A stretch of DNA of 64,000 bases, taken from NCBI GenBank assembly GCA_022414725.1, contig CM039464.1:35723079-35787078 (forward strand), written 5' to 3'. The stretch comes from Microglena sp. YARC (taxonomy: Eukaryota; Chlorophyta; Chlorophyceae; Chlamydomonadales; Chlamydomonadaceae). The position numbers and the translations under genes were made by a program. The notes beneath the pieces were generated by a model. It saw only the letters and a program-made list of their open reading frames with translations, had not been told where the DNA came from and ran no database searches. This document shows positions 19,175-31,524 of this stretch, piece by piece. Positions within the stretch are counted from its first letter, which is position 1; every line of letters starts with the position of its first letter.

Positions 19175-20174
19175 NNNNNNNNNNNNNNNNNNNNNNNNNN
19201 NNNNNNNNNNNNNNNNNNNNNNNNNNNNNNNNNNNNNNNNNNNNNNNNNNNNNNNNNNNNNNNNNNNNNNNNNNNNNNNNNNNNNNNNNNNNNNNNNNNN
19301 NNNNNNNNNNNNNNNNNNNNNNNNNNNNNNNNNNNNNNNNNNNNNNNNNNNNNNNNNNNNNNNNNNNNNNNNNNNNNNNNNNNNNNNNNNNNNNNNNNNN
19401 NNNNNNNNNNNNNNNNNNNNNNNNNNNNNNNNNNNNNNNNNNNNNNNNNNNNNNNNNNNNNNNNNNNNNNNNNNNNNNNNNNNNNNNNNNNNNNNNNNNN
19501 NNNNNNNNNNNNNNNNNNNNNNNNNNNNNNNNNNNNNNNNNNNNNNNNNNNNNNNNNNNNNNNNNNNNNNNNNNNNNNNNNNNNNNNNNNNNNNNNNNNN
19601 NNNNNNNNNNNNNNNNNNNNNNNNNNNNNNNNNNNNNNNNNNNNNNNNNNNNNNNNNNNNNNNNNNNNNNNNNNNNNNNNNNNNNNNNNNNNNNNNNNNN
19701 NNNNNNNNNNNNNNNNNNNNNNNNNNNNNNNNNNNNNNNNNNNNNNNNNNNNNNNNNNNNNNNNNNNNNNNNNNNNNNNNNNNNNNNNNNNNNNNNNNNN
19801 NNNNNNNNNNNNNNNNNNNNNNNNNNNNNNNNNNNNNNNNNNNNNNNNNNNNNNNNNNNNNNNNNNNNNNNNNNNNNNNNNNNNNNNNNNNNNNNNNNNN
19901 NNNNNNNNNNNNNNNNNNNNNNNNNNNNNNNNNNNNNNNNNNNNNNNNNNNNNNNNNNNNNNNNNNNNNNNNNNNNNNNNNNNNNNNNNNNNNNNNNNNN
20001 NNNNNNNNNNNNNNNNNNNNNNNNNNNNNNNNNNNNNNNNNNNNNNNNNNNNNNNNNNNNNNNNNNNNNNNNNNNNNNNNNNNNNNNNNNNNNNNNNNNN
20101 NNNNNNNNNNNNNNNNNNNNNNNNNNNNNNNNNNNNNNNNNNNNNNNNNNNNNNNNNNNNNNNNNNNNNNNNNN
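19175..20174. other. Assembly gap of 1,000 N
   Basis: Exactly 1,000 undetermined bases, a typical placeholder for a gap of unknown size. The true distance and order between the polymerase copy and the ankyrin array are therefore unproven. Confidence 0.99.
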
Positions 20175-20189
20175 GCTTGTCGCGAGTCG

Positions 20190-20835
20190 CCTGGGCTTCT
20201 GACTCGATTCCAGCCACCTCTGGATCCATGAGCAGCTGCAGACATCTGCGTAACCTTCCTTTGCAAGCCACACGCAAAGGCCCAGCTGTCGCCAGAGTTA
20301 GCCCGGGCCCTGAACTCAACTTCCAGCCACCCTGGATCCATCAGCAAGCTTCAGACCATCTGCGTGGACCTTCCTTTTGCAGCCAACCCTCAAGGCCCTG
20401 CGTCGACAGAGTTTGCCCGGGCCCTGAACTCAATTCCAGGCCACCTCTGGATCCCATAGCAGCTTGCAGACATTTCGCGTGACCTGCCTCTACAGGGCCT
20501 CACGCAAATGGCCCAGCTGTCGCTAGAGTTCGCCTAGTGCCCTGAACTCAAGTCCAGCCACCTCTGGTCCATGAGCAGCTTTGCAGACATCTACGTGACC
20601 TTCATTGGCAGCCAGCACCAATGCCAGCTTTGCGTAGTGTTCGCCGGGGCCCTATACTCAATTCCATGCCACCTCTGGATCCATGAAGCAGCTGGCGGAC
20701 ATCTGCTCTGACCTTCCCTTGCAAGTCCTCACACAAGCCCTGCTGTCTCTAAAGTTCGCGCCTGGCCTGAACTCAGTCCAAGACCACGCTTGATCCATTA
20801 GCAAGCTTGCAGACATTTCTGCGTAAGACACCTGC
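20190..20835 (-). repeat. Ankyrin-like repeat block 1, about 6 units
   Basis: Tandem units of about 111 bp, read on the minus strand, encode a 37-residue repeat with the ankyrin-like core ALWAAAKAGHADVCKLLMD followed by a variable 'DP.VAGIEFRARANSSDS' part. Indels break the frame in nearly every unit. The left edge meets the N gap. Ankyrin proteins of giant viruses are usually host-interaction or ubiquitin-pathway adaptors; nothing more specific can be said for these. Confidence 0.6.
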
Positions 20836-21890
20836 CTTGAGCAACATATAGAAGCTTGTTTTCATTTTTGTTCGCCCTCAATTGAGGGCCCCCTTAACCT
20901 GTACAAGAGGATGGGACACCAAGCCATATTGCTAGTAGCGGCCGCCCCCCTTTTAGCCATCATCCTCCAAACTCGCTGTGGATGGTTGGATCAAGTCCGG
21001 TAGGCTCCATCCAGAAAATCTGTTGTGCAGAGTTTTACACACTAATACAATCTTGGGTTTGGAAGATAATAGTGGGCAATACGATCAAGAAATGTCCATG
21101 GGGAAACGTTAAATGATCGCGTTGCGAATGCATGTTCGATGAACAATGTGTTACAAACAAGCGCACAGGATGCTAAAGATAAACAATTGAGGTTGGGATG
21201 AACCCTATATACCCTTGTTTCACTTGCCTGGCATGCAAGCGGGCACTTGCCGCGTATCTGCAGTAGCGGATTACAAGGAATGGTTTTCCTGTCTCCCGGC
21301 GATTTTTGAATTTTCCTTAGGCAGAAGTTAGAGCCGTACGAACGACTCACTCACTCGCCAACCAGATATTTAGCTCTTCCTCGGAATTGCGATTCCGACC
21401 AGACAAGCTCCGACAGTCAACATCCCTCCGGGAGCAGGAACAAATTGTTTACTGGTGCAAATTGTACTTTCTTTCGTACATTAAGGATTCAAGTTTCATC
21501 AGTTTTGTAACCGATCTGTAAAGACATAAAGTTTAACATCTTCAAAGTAGCCTGAAAGTAAAATGCTGCCCACATCGTGCGCATCAATAATTCATTTTTC
21601 ATAAAGAGTTCCTGCCTCAGAATCAATAATATTTATGCTACATCTGGAATTATTGCCACCACGTAGCTATTAAATTAAGGTACTCGCAAGGGCCCCCTCC
21701 CTCCTTCCCTAGTTAGTGGTAGGGAGGGTCCCACTTGAATGCCCCAGATAAGTGATAGGCCATTCGCTTGAGCAAACTGAACACATTTCTTTGAATAAAA
21801 GTTTGAGGAGAGTAAATACAATACTTGCTCTCGGTGGCAAGAAACGTGTCTTTGCCTAACACAAGACCCAGTTGCTTTTCAAGTTCACAA
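20836..21890. mobile_element. Array spacer S1 with MITE-like element and transposase tail
   Basis: The spacer starts with a block shared by all spacers ('gaagcttg...ttcgccctcaatt', 'tgtacaagaggat', 'cagagttttacacactaata'). At about 21,281-21,446 it holds a MITE-like element whose ends mirror each other ('tcctgtctcccggcgatttt' against a tail 'tccctccgggagcaggaa'). At 21,480-21,850 on the minus strand is the C-terminal part of a Tc1/IS630 transposase, recognisable from the inverse of 'cagtttgctcaagc' and 'ccagatgtagca', matching 10,780-10,900. Confidence 0.6.
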
Positions 21891-21904
21891 TGCCGTGAAC
21901 TCGG

Positions 21905-23190
21905 GGACAGCCACCGCATGGATCACATACAGCTTGCAGACATCTTGCGTGACCTGCCTTTGCAGCCGCCCTCAAGCCCCGTTGTCGACAGATTCGCCCG
22001 GGCCCTGACTCAATTCCATTCACCTCTGGATCCTGAGCAGCTTGCGACATCTGCGTGACCTTGCCTTGCAGGCCGCCCTCAAGGCCTGCCTGTCGATCAG
22101 AGGTTAGGGGCCCGGGCCCTGAACATTCAATTTCCAGTCACCTCTGGATCCATGAGCGCTTGCATACATCTGCGTGACCTGCCTTTGCAGGCGCCCACAA
22201 TGCCTCGCTGTCGCTAGAAGTTTCGCCCGGCCCTGACTCAATTCCAGCACCTCTGATCCATTGAGGCACTTGCAGACATCGGCGTGACTTGCCTTTGCAG
22301 TCGCCCACAAGCACTGCTGTTGATATGGCTCGACTCCTGGCGCCTGTACTGAGGTCCAGCCACCTCTGGATCCATGAGCAGGCTTGCGACATCTGCGGGA
22401 CCTTCCTGTGCAGGCCTCACGCAAGGCCCAGCTGTTGAGATTGTATCGCGCCTGCCCTGTACTTGAGTCCAGCCACTCTGGATCCATCAGGCAGCTTGCA
22501 GACCATCTGCGTGACCTTCCTGTTCAGCTCCCGCAAGCCCTGCTGTTGTCCAGTCGCCCTGGCCCTGTACTCAAGTCAGCCCACCTGTGGATCATCAGCA
22601 GCTTGCATACATCTGCGTGACCTCCATAGACAGCGCCCCACAAGGCCCAGCTGTCGCCAGAGTTTAGCCGGCCCTGAACTCAATTTCCAGCCACCGCTGG
22701 ATCCGATCAGCACTTGCAACATCTTGCGTTGACCTTCACCTGGCAGCCACCCTCACAGGCCTATCGGCTGTCGCGTAGAGTTCGCCAGGGGCTCTGAACT
22801 CGATTCCATGCCACTCGGATCCAATGAGTAGCTTGCAGGACATCTGCGTGATCTACATAGGCGATCCTTGCTGTCGCTAGAGTTCGCCAGTGCTCTGAAC
22901 TCAAGTCCAGCCACCTCTGGATCCCATGAGCAGCTTGCAGACATCTGCGTGACCGTCCTTCAGCGCGCCCCCAAGGCCCTGCTGGCGGGTAGAGTTCGCC
23001 CTGCCTGTAAACTCAAGTCCAGCCACCTCTGGATCCATGAGCAGCTTGCAGCATCGCGTGACCTTCCTCTGCAGCCGCCCACAAGGCCCAGCTGTCGCCA
23101 GAGTTAGCCCGGGCCCTGAACTCAATTCGCGGCCACCGCTGGATCCATCATCAGCTGCAGACATCGCGTGACCTGCCTTGGCAGCCACAT
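21905..23190 (-). repeat. Ankyrin-like repeat block 2, about 12 units
   Basis: Same 37-residue unit and orientation as block 1, counted by eye from the recurring 'ccagccacctctggatccat' string. Frame is lost and regained many times. The end near 23,190 passes directly into the next spacer. Confidence 0.6.
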
Positions 23191-24340
23191 AAGAAGACTT
23201 TTTTCATTTTTGGTTCGCCCTCAATTGTAGGGGCCCCCTGTACAAGAGGATTGGAACACCAAGCATACTGCTAGAGGTCGGCTCGCCCCCTTAGCCATCC
23301 ATCTCTCCAACTCTGCTGTGGTGGTTGGATCAGTCCGGTAAGGGCCATCCAGAAAATCTTTTGTGCAGAGAGTTTTACACACTAATACAATCTTTGGGTT
23401 GGAAGATAATAGGAATACGATCAAGAATGTCATGGGGAAACGTTAGGAATGATCGCCTCGAGGGTTACTGCGAGTGCATGTTCGTAAATAGAACAGTGTG
23501 TACCAAACAAAGCGCACAGGATAGAGTATAAATAAAACATGAGTGATACAACCCTATAAACCCTTGGTAGCACTTGCCTGGCATGCAAGCGCACTTGGCC
23601 TGGCGGATCTGCAAGCGGTACATAATGGTGTCCTGTCTCCGGCGATTTTTTTGAATTTCCCAAGCAGAGTTAGAGCTGTACGAACGACTCACTCACTCGC
23701 CAACCAAGAGATTTAGCTCTCTCGGAATTGCATTCCGACCAGACAAGGCTCCGAAATTAAGTCAAAATCCATCCGGGAGCAGGAACAAATGTCTGGTGCA
23801 AATTAGTCTATCTTCTTTCTTACACGAAGGAATTCAAGTTTCATCAATTTTCTCTCACCGATATTGTTTAATACAACAGATATAATGGGACGTTCCGCCT
23901 CCCGGCCGATTTTTTTTAATTTCGTAATCAGGGATTTAGGACTCTTGAACGACTCCGCTAGCTTGAGAACATTAAGCACCAAGGAATCACAAATCCGCTC
24001 CATACCATGTTTATCAACCAAACGTCAAAAGGGAAACGCCCATTTTATTGATCTTCATTGAGATTGATCACAAAACATTCAAGGACATAGAAGTTACATT
24101 TTCAAAGTAGCCTGAAAGTCAAATGCTGTCTCACATCCGTGCGCATCAATAATCATTTTCAAGAGATCCTCCTCATAATCAAATATTTCTTGCCTACATC
24201 TGAGAATTATTGGAACAACGCACGATATTTTCGCTTGAGCAAACTGAAACATTGCTGAAAAGTTTGAGTATAAATATTTGCTCTACGGTGGCAAGAAAGA
24301 AAACGTGTCTCCTAACACAAGACACAGTTGCTGTCAAGGT
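23191..24340. mobile_element. Array spacer S2 with two MITE-like elements
   Basis: This has the same order as S1, plus a second insertion. The first MITE-like block is about 23,625-23,790. A second at about 23,886-24,049 is a diverged copy of the 156-bp MITE of the right arm, with 'cctcccggccgatttt' at one end, 'attaagcaccaaggaatcac' inside and 'aaacgcccatttt' at the other end. The minus-strand transposase C-terminal region follows to about 24,310. Confidence 0.6.
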
Positions 24341-24354
24341 TTCACAATGGCCCT

Positions 24355-25225
24355 GTACTCGGGCCAGCCCCTTCTGGATCCATCAGCAGCAAGCAGACAT
24401 CGGCGTGACCCTCCTTTTCAAGCCACCCACCAGGCCCTCTGTCTCTTAGAGTTAGCCCTGCCCTGAAACTCAAGTCCAGCAACCGCTGATCCATTGAGAG
24501 CTTGCAAGACATCTGCACGACCTTCCGGCGAGGCCGGCGCCCCGAGCCCCTGCCTGTCTTAGAGTTCACCCTGCCCTGAACTCAAAGTCCAGCCACCGAT
24601 TGATCCATCAGAAGCTTGCAAAACATTCTGCGGACCTTTTCTTTGCAGCCGCCCACAAGGCCCTGCTGTCGCTAGGAGTTAGCCCGGGCCCTTAACTCAA
24701 GTCCAGCCACCGCTAGATCCAATGGAGCAGCTGCAGACATCTGCGTGACCTTCCACTTGCAGCCTCACACAAGGCCATGCTGTCGCTAGAGCTCGCTTAG
24801 GGCTTCTGAACTCAATTTCCAGCCACCGCATGACTTCAATCAGCAGCTTGCAGACATCTGCGTGACCTTCCTTGGGCAAGCGCCCACAGATGCCCAGCTG
24901 TCGCAGAGTTCGCCTGGGCGAACTCCCAAGTCCAGCCACCTTTCTGGACTCCATCAGCAGCTTCGGCAGGGAACATCGCGTGACCTTTCGTGTGCAGCGC
25001 CACAAGGCCCTGCTTTCGCTAGAGTTCGCATGGCCCTTAACTCAATTCCAGCCACCTCTGGATCATTAGCAGGCTTTTCAGACACTGCGTGACCTTCACA
25101 TTGCTCAGCCTCCCACAAGGCCTCTGTTGCTAGGAATATTGCAACGCGCCCTGAACTTCAATTCCGCCACCCGCTGGATCCATCAGCAGCTTGCAGACAT
25201 CTGCGGACCTTCCTTGGCAGCCACA
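24355..25225 (-). repeat. Ankyrin-like repeat block 3, about 8 units
   Basis: About eight 111-bp units in the same orientation as the other blocks, with heavy indel noise. The left (3') edge against S2 holds a partial unit that starts 'ctgtactcgggccagcccct'. Confidence 0.6.
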
Positions 25226-26045
25226 TAGGGAAGCTTGTATTTCATTTTGGTTCGCCCTCAATTTGTAGGGCCCCCTTAACCTGTACAAGAGGATTGCGAC
25301 ACCAAGCATACTGCCTAGGAAGGTCGGCCGCGCCCCCCTTTCGCCATTCATCTCTCAACTGCCTGTGGTGGTTGGATCAGTCCAGGTTAAGGGGCCATCA
25401 AAAATCTGTTGTGCATAGTTTTTACACACTAATACAATCTTGGGGTTGGAAGAGAATATGGAATACGACCAAAGAATGTCATGGACACGTTAAGGTCAGT
25501 GGAAACGTATATCGCGTGTGCGAATGCATGTTCGATGTAATGCCAGCAGCGCACAAGATGTATAAAAACCGAGTTGGATAACCTATAAAACAATTTTAAA
25601 CCATGGGTTTAGGCACTGGCATGGCGCGGTATCTCAAGCGGTCTGCCCTCCCGGCATTTGTTTGAATTTTTCCAAGCAGAAGTTAGAGCCGTAAGAACGA
25701 CTCACTCACTCGCCAACTAGAGATTTAGCTCTCCGCGGAATGAGATTCCGACCAGACAGCTCGAAACCAGTCAAAATCCCTCCGGGAGCAGTAACAAATG
25801 CCAAAAACATTCAAGGACTGTAAAGACATATTAAGTTTAACATTTCTCAAAGTAGCCTGAAAATCAAAAGTGCTGCTCACATCGTAGCGAATCAATTAAT
25901 CATTTTCAAGCGTTCATTCCTCATAATCAAATATTTTATGCTACATCTAGAATATATATTTTCGCTTTGAGTCAAACAGAATACACATTTCTGTAAAGTT
26001 TGAGGAGAGTGTGATAAATACTTGCCTACGGTGGCAATACACCAC
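25226..26045. mobile_element. Array spacer S3
   Basis: A shorter version of the S1 arrangement: the shared leader block, a MITE-like element at about 25,640-25,800, and a shortened transposase C-terminal remnant to about 26,040. Confidence 0.55.
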
Positions 26046-26059
26046 TGTTCACTAGCGTT

Positions 26060-27345
26060 CGCCCGGGCCCGTACTTGAGTCCAGCCACTTGATGGATCAT
26101 CAGCAGCTTGCAGACATCTGCCTTGACCGGCATTCGCAGCCGCCCCCAAGGCCCTGACTGTCGCTTAGAGTTCGCCCTGGCCCTGCTACTTGAGTCCACC
26201 ACTGCTGATGCCATCAGCAGCTTGCAGACATCTGAGTGCCGACCTGCCTTTGGCAGCCGCCACCAAGGCCCCCGGCTGTCGCTAGGAATTCGCCCGGCCG
26301 CTGAACTCAATTCCGAGCGCGAGCGTGCGTGATGATGAGCAGCTTCAGACATCTGCGTGGACCGTTCTGCCGCCTCACGCAGGCCCAGCGGCGTTAGGTT
26401 CGCCCTGGCTCTGAACTCAAGTCCAGCCACCGCTGGATCCATCAGCAGCTTGCAGCATCCTGCATGACCTTCATTGGAAGCCAGAGACAATGCCCAGCTG
26501 TCTCTAGATGTCGCCAGGGCCATGAACTCAAGTCCATCACGCTGGATCCATCAGCAGCTTGCAGACATCTGCGTGACGATTGGCAGCCTCCACAAGCACT
26601 GCGCTCTAGAGTTAGCCCGGCCTGAACTCAAGTCCCAGCAACCGCTGGCATCCAATGAGAAGCTTGCAGACAGCTGCAGTGACCTCACTGTCAGCCGCCA
26701 CAGGCCCTGCTGTTGCTTAGAGTTCGTCCCTGCGCCTGAACTCAAGTCCAGCCACCTCTGGATCAATGAGCACTATGCAGACGATCTGCAGACGTCCTTT
26801 CGCAGCCGCCCACAAGCCCTGCGTCGCTTAGAGTTTCGCCCGGGCCCTGAACTCCAATTCCAGCCACCGCTGGATCCATCAGCAGCTTGCATTACATCTG
26901 CGTGACTTAGCACCCGCAATGCTCACTGTCGCTAGAGTTCGCCCTGGCCCTGAACTCAATTCCAGCCACCTCTGGATCCATGAGCAGCTGCAGAACATGC
27001 TGCATGACCTTCCTTGGCAGCAGCCACAAATGCCCAGCTGCTCGCTTTAGAGTTCGCCTGGGCCCTTAACTCAATTCCCAGCCCCTCTGATCCATCAGCA
27101 GCTGCAGACATCGGCGTGACCTTCGTGCAGCGCCCACCAAGCCTGCTTTCGCTAGAGGTTCGCCATGCCCCTGAACTCAATTCCAGCACCGTTAGGATCC
27201 GATTAGCAGCTTGCAGACATCGGGCGTGACCTTCGTTGTGCCAGCCGCCCACAAAAGCCCTTGCTGTTGCTGAAGTTCGCAACGGCCCTGACTCAATTTC
27301 CGGCCCCGCTGGATCCATGAGCAGCTTGCAGACATCTGCGTGACC
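26060..27345 (-). repeat. Ankyrin-like repeat block 4, about 12 units
   Basis: About twelve units of the 37-residue repeat on the minus strand. The best local reading is '...RLPKAGRHSDVCKLLMASAV'. One unit near 26,310-26,340 is altered, with 'gagcgcgagcgtgcgtgatg' replacing the usual linker. Confidence 0.6.
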
Positions 27346-27800
27346 TTCCTCACGAACTCAACTCACTCGCCAACCAGAGATTTAGCTCTCCGCGGAATGC
27401 GATTCCGACCAGACAACGGCTCCGAAACCAGTCAAAATCCATCCGGGAGGCGAAACCAAATGTACTGTGTGCAAATTGACAAGGTTTCATCGAAGTTTTG
27501 TAACCGATCTTTAGTAATACAACAGATATGTCTTCAGTAGAGAAACATCAAGACTGTAAAGCATAGAAGTTAGTTACATCTTTCAAAGTAGCCTGAAGGT
27601 CAAAGTGCTTGGCTCACCATCGTGCGAATTTCAATAATCATTTTTAAAAGAGTTCCTGCCTCATATCAAATATTTATCTGCGAATAATTGGGCACACGCC
27701 ACAGCGATATTATTTTCGGCTTGAGCAAACTGAAACATTGCTTGAAAAAGTTGAGGAAGTGTTGATAATACTTGCTACTACGGTGGCAAGAAACGTGTCT
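27346..27800. mobile_element. Array spacer S4, right half only
   Basis: It begins inside the MITE-like element ('cactcgccaaccagagattt') without the leader block, then carries the transposase C-terminal region to about 27,790. The ankyrin block therefore joins the MITE directly, marking a deletion breakpoint within the higher-order repeat. Confidence 0.55.
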
Positions 27801-27804
27801 ACTC

Positions 27805-29780
27805 GGGGCCAGCCGCCTCTTGATCCAAATGAGCAGTCTTGGCAGACTCTGCGTGCTTCCTTGGCAGCCCCCACCAAAAGCCCTGCTGTCGTTAGGTTGT
27901 CGCCCTTGGCCCTGAACTCAAGTCCAGCCACCGCTGGATCCATAAGCACTTGCAGACATCTGGCGTGGACCTCGCTTTGCAGCCGCCCACAATGCCCGGC
28001 TGTCGAAGTGTTCGCCCTTGCCATGAAACTCACTCTCACCGCCACCTCTGGATCCATGAGCAGCTGTGCACATCTGCTGACCCTGCCTTGCAGCCGCCCC
28101 AAGGCTTGCTTGTTGATATGGTCGCCCTTGCTCTAGTTACTTAGTCCAGCCACTGCTAGATCCTTTTCAGCAGCTTGCAGACATCTGCGTGGCCTTCTTG
28201 GCAGCCCACCACAAGGCCCAGCTGTCGCTTAGCGTTGCCGGGCCCTGTACTTGAGTCCATCCCACTGCTGGATCCATCAGGCAGCTTGCAGGACAATGTC
28301 TGCGTGGCCTGCATTGCCGCAGCCGCCCCCAAGGCCCATGCTGTTGATATGGCTCGCCCTGGCTTTGTACTTGGAGTCCAGCCACTGCTGCGATCCATCA
28401 TCAGCTTGCAGACATCTGACAGTAGCCTGCCTTGGCAGCCGCCCCAAGGCCCTGCTGTCGCTAGAGTTTGCCAGGCCCGAACTCAATTCCAGCCCTCCCG
28501 GATCATCAGCGCACTTGCAACATCTGCGTTGACCTGCCTTTGCAGCCTCCACCACGGTCCCCTGCTGTCGCTAGAGTTCGCCCGGGCCCTGAACTCAATT
28601 CCACCACAGCTAGATCCATTCAGCAAGCTTGCAGACATCTGCGTGACCTGCCTGGCAACTCCCACAGGCCCTTGCTTCGCAGAGTTTAGCCAGGGCCCTG
28701 AACTCAATTCCAGCACTGCTGGATCCATCAAGCGCTTGCAGACATCTGCGTGACCTGCCTTGGCAGCCGACCACCAAGCCCTTGCTGTCGCTAGAGTTGC
28801 CCGGCCCTGAACTCAATTCCAGCCACCATCTGGATCCATCAGCAGCTTGCAGACATCTGGCCGTGACCTGCCTTGGCAGCCGCCACCCAAGGCCATGCTG
28901 TCGCTAAAGTTTGCCAGGGCCTGAACCTCAATTCCAGCCACTGCTGGATCCTCAGCAGCTTGCAGGACATTCTGCGTTTGGACCTGCCTTGCAGCCGCCA
29001 CCAAGGCCCTGCTGTCGCTAGAGTTTGCAGGGCCCTGAACTCAATCCACCACTGCTTGGATCCTCAGCAGCTTGCAGACATTCTGCGTTTTTGGGGAAAC
29101 CCGCCTTGCAAGCCTCCACCAAGGCCCTGCTTGTCGCTAGAGTTTCGCCCGGTCCCTGAACTCAATTCTCCAGCCCCGATGGATCCATTAGCAGCTTGTT
29201 CCGACATCTTGCGTACCTCCTTTGCAGCCGCCCCAAGTCACTGCTGTCGTTTAAAGTTTCCAGGCCCGAATTTCCAGTCCAAGCCACCTCTGGGATCCAT
29301 CAGCAGCTTGCGACATCTGTACCGTGACCTGCCATGGCAGCCGCCCACAATGCCCTGCTGTCGGAAAGTGTTCGCCTGGCCCCTGACTCAATTCCAGCCA
29401 CCTCTGGATCCATCAGCAGCTTGCAGGACATCTGCGTGACCTGCCTTGTAGCCGCCACAATGCCAGCTGCCTCTGAGGTTCGCCCGGCCTGAACCAAGTC
29501 CAGCCACCTCTTGGATCCATCAGCAGCTTGCAACATCTGAAGTGACCTTCCTTGGCAGCCGCCCACAAGACCCAGCTGCGCTAGTGTTCACCCGGGCCCT
29601 ATACTCAAGTCCTGCCACCTCCGGTCCATCAGCATCTTGCAACATTCTGCGTGCCTTCGTTTTGCAGCCGCCCACAATGCCGCTTCGCCATAGAGGTTCG
29701 CCTGGGTCCCTGAACTCAAGTCAGCCACCGTCTGGATCTCATGAGCAGCTTTGCAGACATCTGCGTGACCTTCCTTGCCA
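27805..29780 (-). repeat. Ankyrin-like repeat block 5, about 18 units
   Basis: The longest block, with about eighteen units. Several windows read cleanly on the minus strand, for example 'ALWAAAMAGHGTDV' and 'GRLQRQVNADVASALM'. At the low-coordinate end the ankyrin frame runs into the transposase remnant. If uninterrupted it would encode a repeat protein of at least 650 residues. Confidence 0.6.
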
Positions 29781-30395
29781 CCACATAGAGAAGCTTGTTT
29801 TCATTTTGTTTTCGCCCTCAATTGTAGGCCCCCTTAAGCTGTACAAAGGATTGGACACCAAGCATACTGCTAAAGGCGGCGCGCCCCCTTCGCCATTCAT
29901 CTTCCTCCAACTCGCTTGCGGTGGTTGGATCAATCCGGTAAGGCCATCCCGAAAATCTGTCGTGCAGAGTTTTACACACTAATTACAATCTTTGCTTGAA
30001 TGAGAAATAGGGCAATACGATCAAGAATTCATATGGAGGGGTCCGTTAGGGTTGGAAAGGAGATCGCGTGTGCGACTGCATGTTCATTAGAATGGCTGTG
30101 TACAATGCTTGCAGCGCACAGGCAAATAAATAAATAGATAAACCTATAACCCTGGTTGCCTCCTGGCGGTATCTTGCAAGCGGTACATAAATGTGTTCCT
30201 GCCATTCACTGCGGATTTTTTGAAATGTTCTTTACAGGCGGTTTCAAGATGGCTTTACAAGAGTAGATTAGATGTGTAAACACAGAATTTTAACACACCA
30301 AGTCAGCGACCATTCTTAACGGCAATTTTCTAACGGCGATGGTCGTACATTTATTCCATCTGTATATGTTTCATTTTACTGTTCCGCCGACTTGT
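29781..30395. mobile_element. Array spacer S5 and inverted transposase N-terminus
   Basis: The shared leader block is followed by a MITE-end-like sequence (about 30,190-30,225). Then, on the minus strand, the N-terminal coding part of the 8,301 transposase appears (about 30,235-30,370), with its TACAGTCGG-type leader 'tcattttactgttccgccga' at 30,371-30,392. This marks the outer edge of the ankyrin/transposon region. Confidence 0.65.
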
Positions 30396-30490
30396 AGTCG
30401 ACGCGCCATCATCTTTTAATGGTATTTCGTTGTGTACGATACAAGTTAGATGAAGGAGGAAGCAAGCCTGTTAGCGGAGTGAAACAATGC

Positions 30491-30706
30491 TTATTCCATC
30501 ATTGATGCATTTTTTTTTATAACACCATCACCAAACGTCTCGATCTCCAAGCATTGTCTTCTCAGCACCAATTTATGATGAAAGGGACGTCCCACCAAGA
30601 CAATGGCTTTCTTGAGAAAGGCGCATGGCGTCCACAAGGTACTGCGCCCCCGCAGCGAACAAACATAACTGGTCCACCTACATTCGCATTCGAAGGCCTC
30701 AACCAC
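30491..30706 (-). CDS. Short hypothetical reading frame, uncertain
   Basis: A 71-codon minus-strand frame ('FHHKLVLRRQCLEIETFGDG') in low-quality sequence, with no clear start context and no recognised domain. It may be the tail of a longer gene that opens above 30,706. Confidence 0.25.
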   Translation of the reverse strand: MVEAFECECRWTSYVCSLRGRSTLWTPCAFLKKAIVLVGRPFHHKLVLRRQCLEIETFGDGVIKKNASMME

Positions 30707-30869
30707 AACCCGACCTCAAGCGTCAGACGTTAGGGTGCGAGAGCCCCTCCGCATGACACGCGACTCGCTCATCAGTTGCAAAACAATGGCTCAGGGTTCG
30801 ATGCCCGGAGAGCGGTAGGCGCAAGCAATGCCACAAGCTTTGATTTGAAAACACCATCTAGATTCCTCT

Positions 30870-31415
30870 CCCTGCACCATGCGGCACGTCAAAATGGTTC
30901 CCAAGGATCACCTGCAAGAAGGCCACACGGTCACAGCTGTCGGCCAGGCACGCAAACGCGCCACGTGTAATCAACCACGCTATTCTGCCTCACGACCCAC
31001 ATATCCCAGATGCTCGAAAAAAAGAATCAACATCACTACACTTTGACCCAAACATCGAACGAAACGTTGCTTCTGCTATCTTCGGCAGTACTACCTTTGT
31101 GGAACACGAATATCCGACTACGGCAAATCGCCTGCGGACGCTCGAAAACGCAAAAAGCCAGGCGGATACATCTTTCAACCCCGTTGCCTGACCAAGCAAA
31201 CCACAAGCGTCTGAGACCGAGCGAGAAGATGACGATGATAGGCATTGTCTCATTTCCATGGCGAAATGTGTTCGTAATATTATCGTCTCGATTACTTTTC
31301 ACATGTCGCATCCGACGCCCCACAAAAAACAAACGAAAAAGTGGTCGACGTTCCCTGTTCTTCCATGCGGTGTGTCCCACTTTATTTGGACAGTGTAGGA
31401 GAATGATGAAATAAA
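30870..31415 (+). pseudogene. Broken hypothetical gene
   Basis: Protein-like stretches in two plus-strand frames ('HFDPNIERNVASAIFGSTTF', 'EYPTTANRLRTLENAKSQAD', then 'AKCVRNIIVSITFHMSHPTP') are separated by at least one frameshift near 31,190. It ends at a TAG near 31,395. The next plus-strand frame looks hAT-like, so this could be the front half of the same element, but no BED zinc finger can be shown. Confidence 0.3.
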
Positions 31416-31524
31416 TAAACAGAACATGCTGACTCTTGCATATTTTTTGGAGGGGGGAGAGACTTGTTTTTGAAACGGTGTGGCTGGGATAAATGAACCC
31501 AGGTGTTCATGATTCATTTTCACA

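Noticed and set aside
18743..20482. Very long frames crossing the N gap
   Set aside because: They are open only because N codons are not stops.
20190..29780. CRISPR array
   Set aside because: The units are about 111 bp, imperfect throughout with no unique spacers, and translate to an ankyrin-like repeat.
20190..29780. Plus-strand Pro/Ser-rich proteins in the array
   Set aside because: The minus-strand frame gives the AAAKAGHADVCKLL pattern; plus-strand frames are antisense shadows.
30780..30830. tRNA gene suggested by 'ggttcgatgcccg'
   Set aside because: A T-loop-like string is present, but no acceptor stem, D-arm or anticodon arm could be paired around it.
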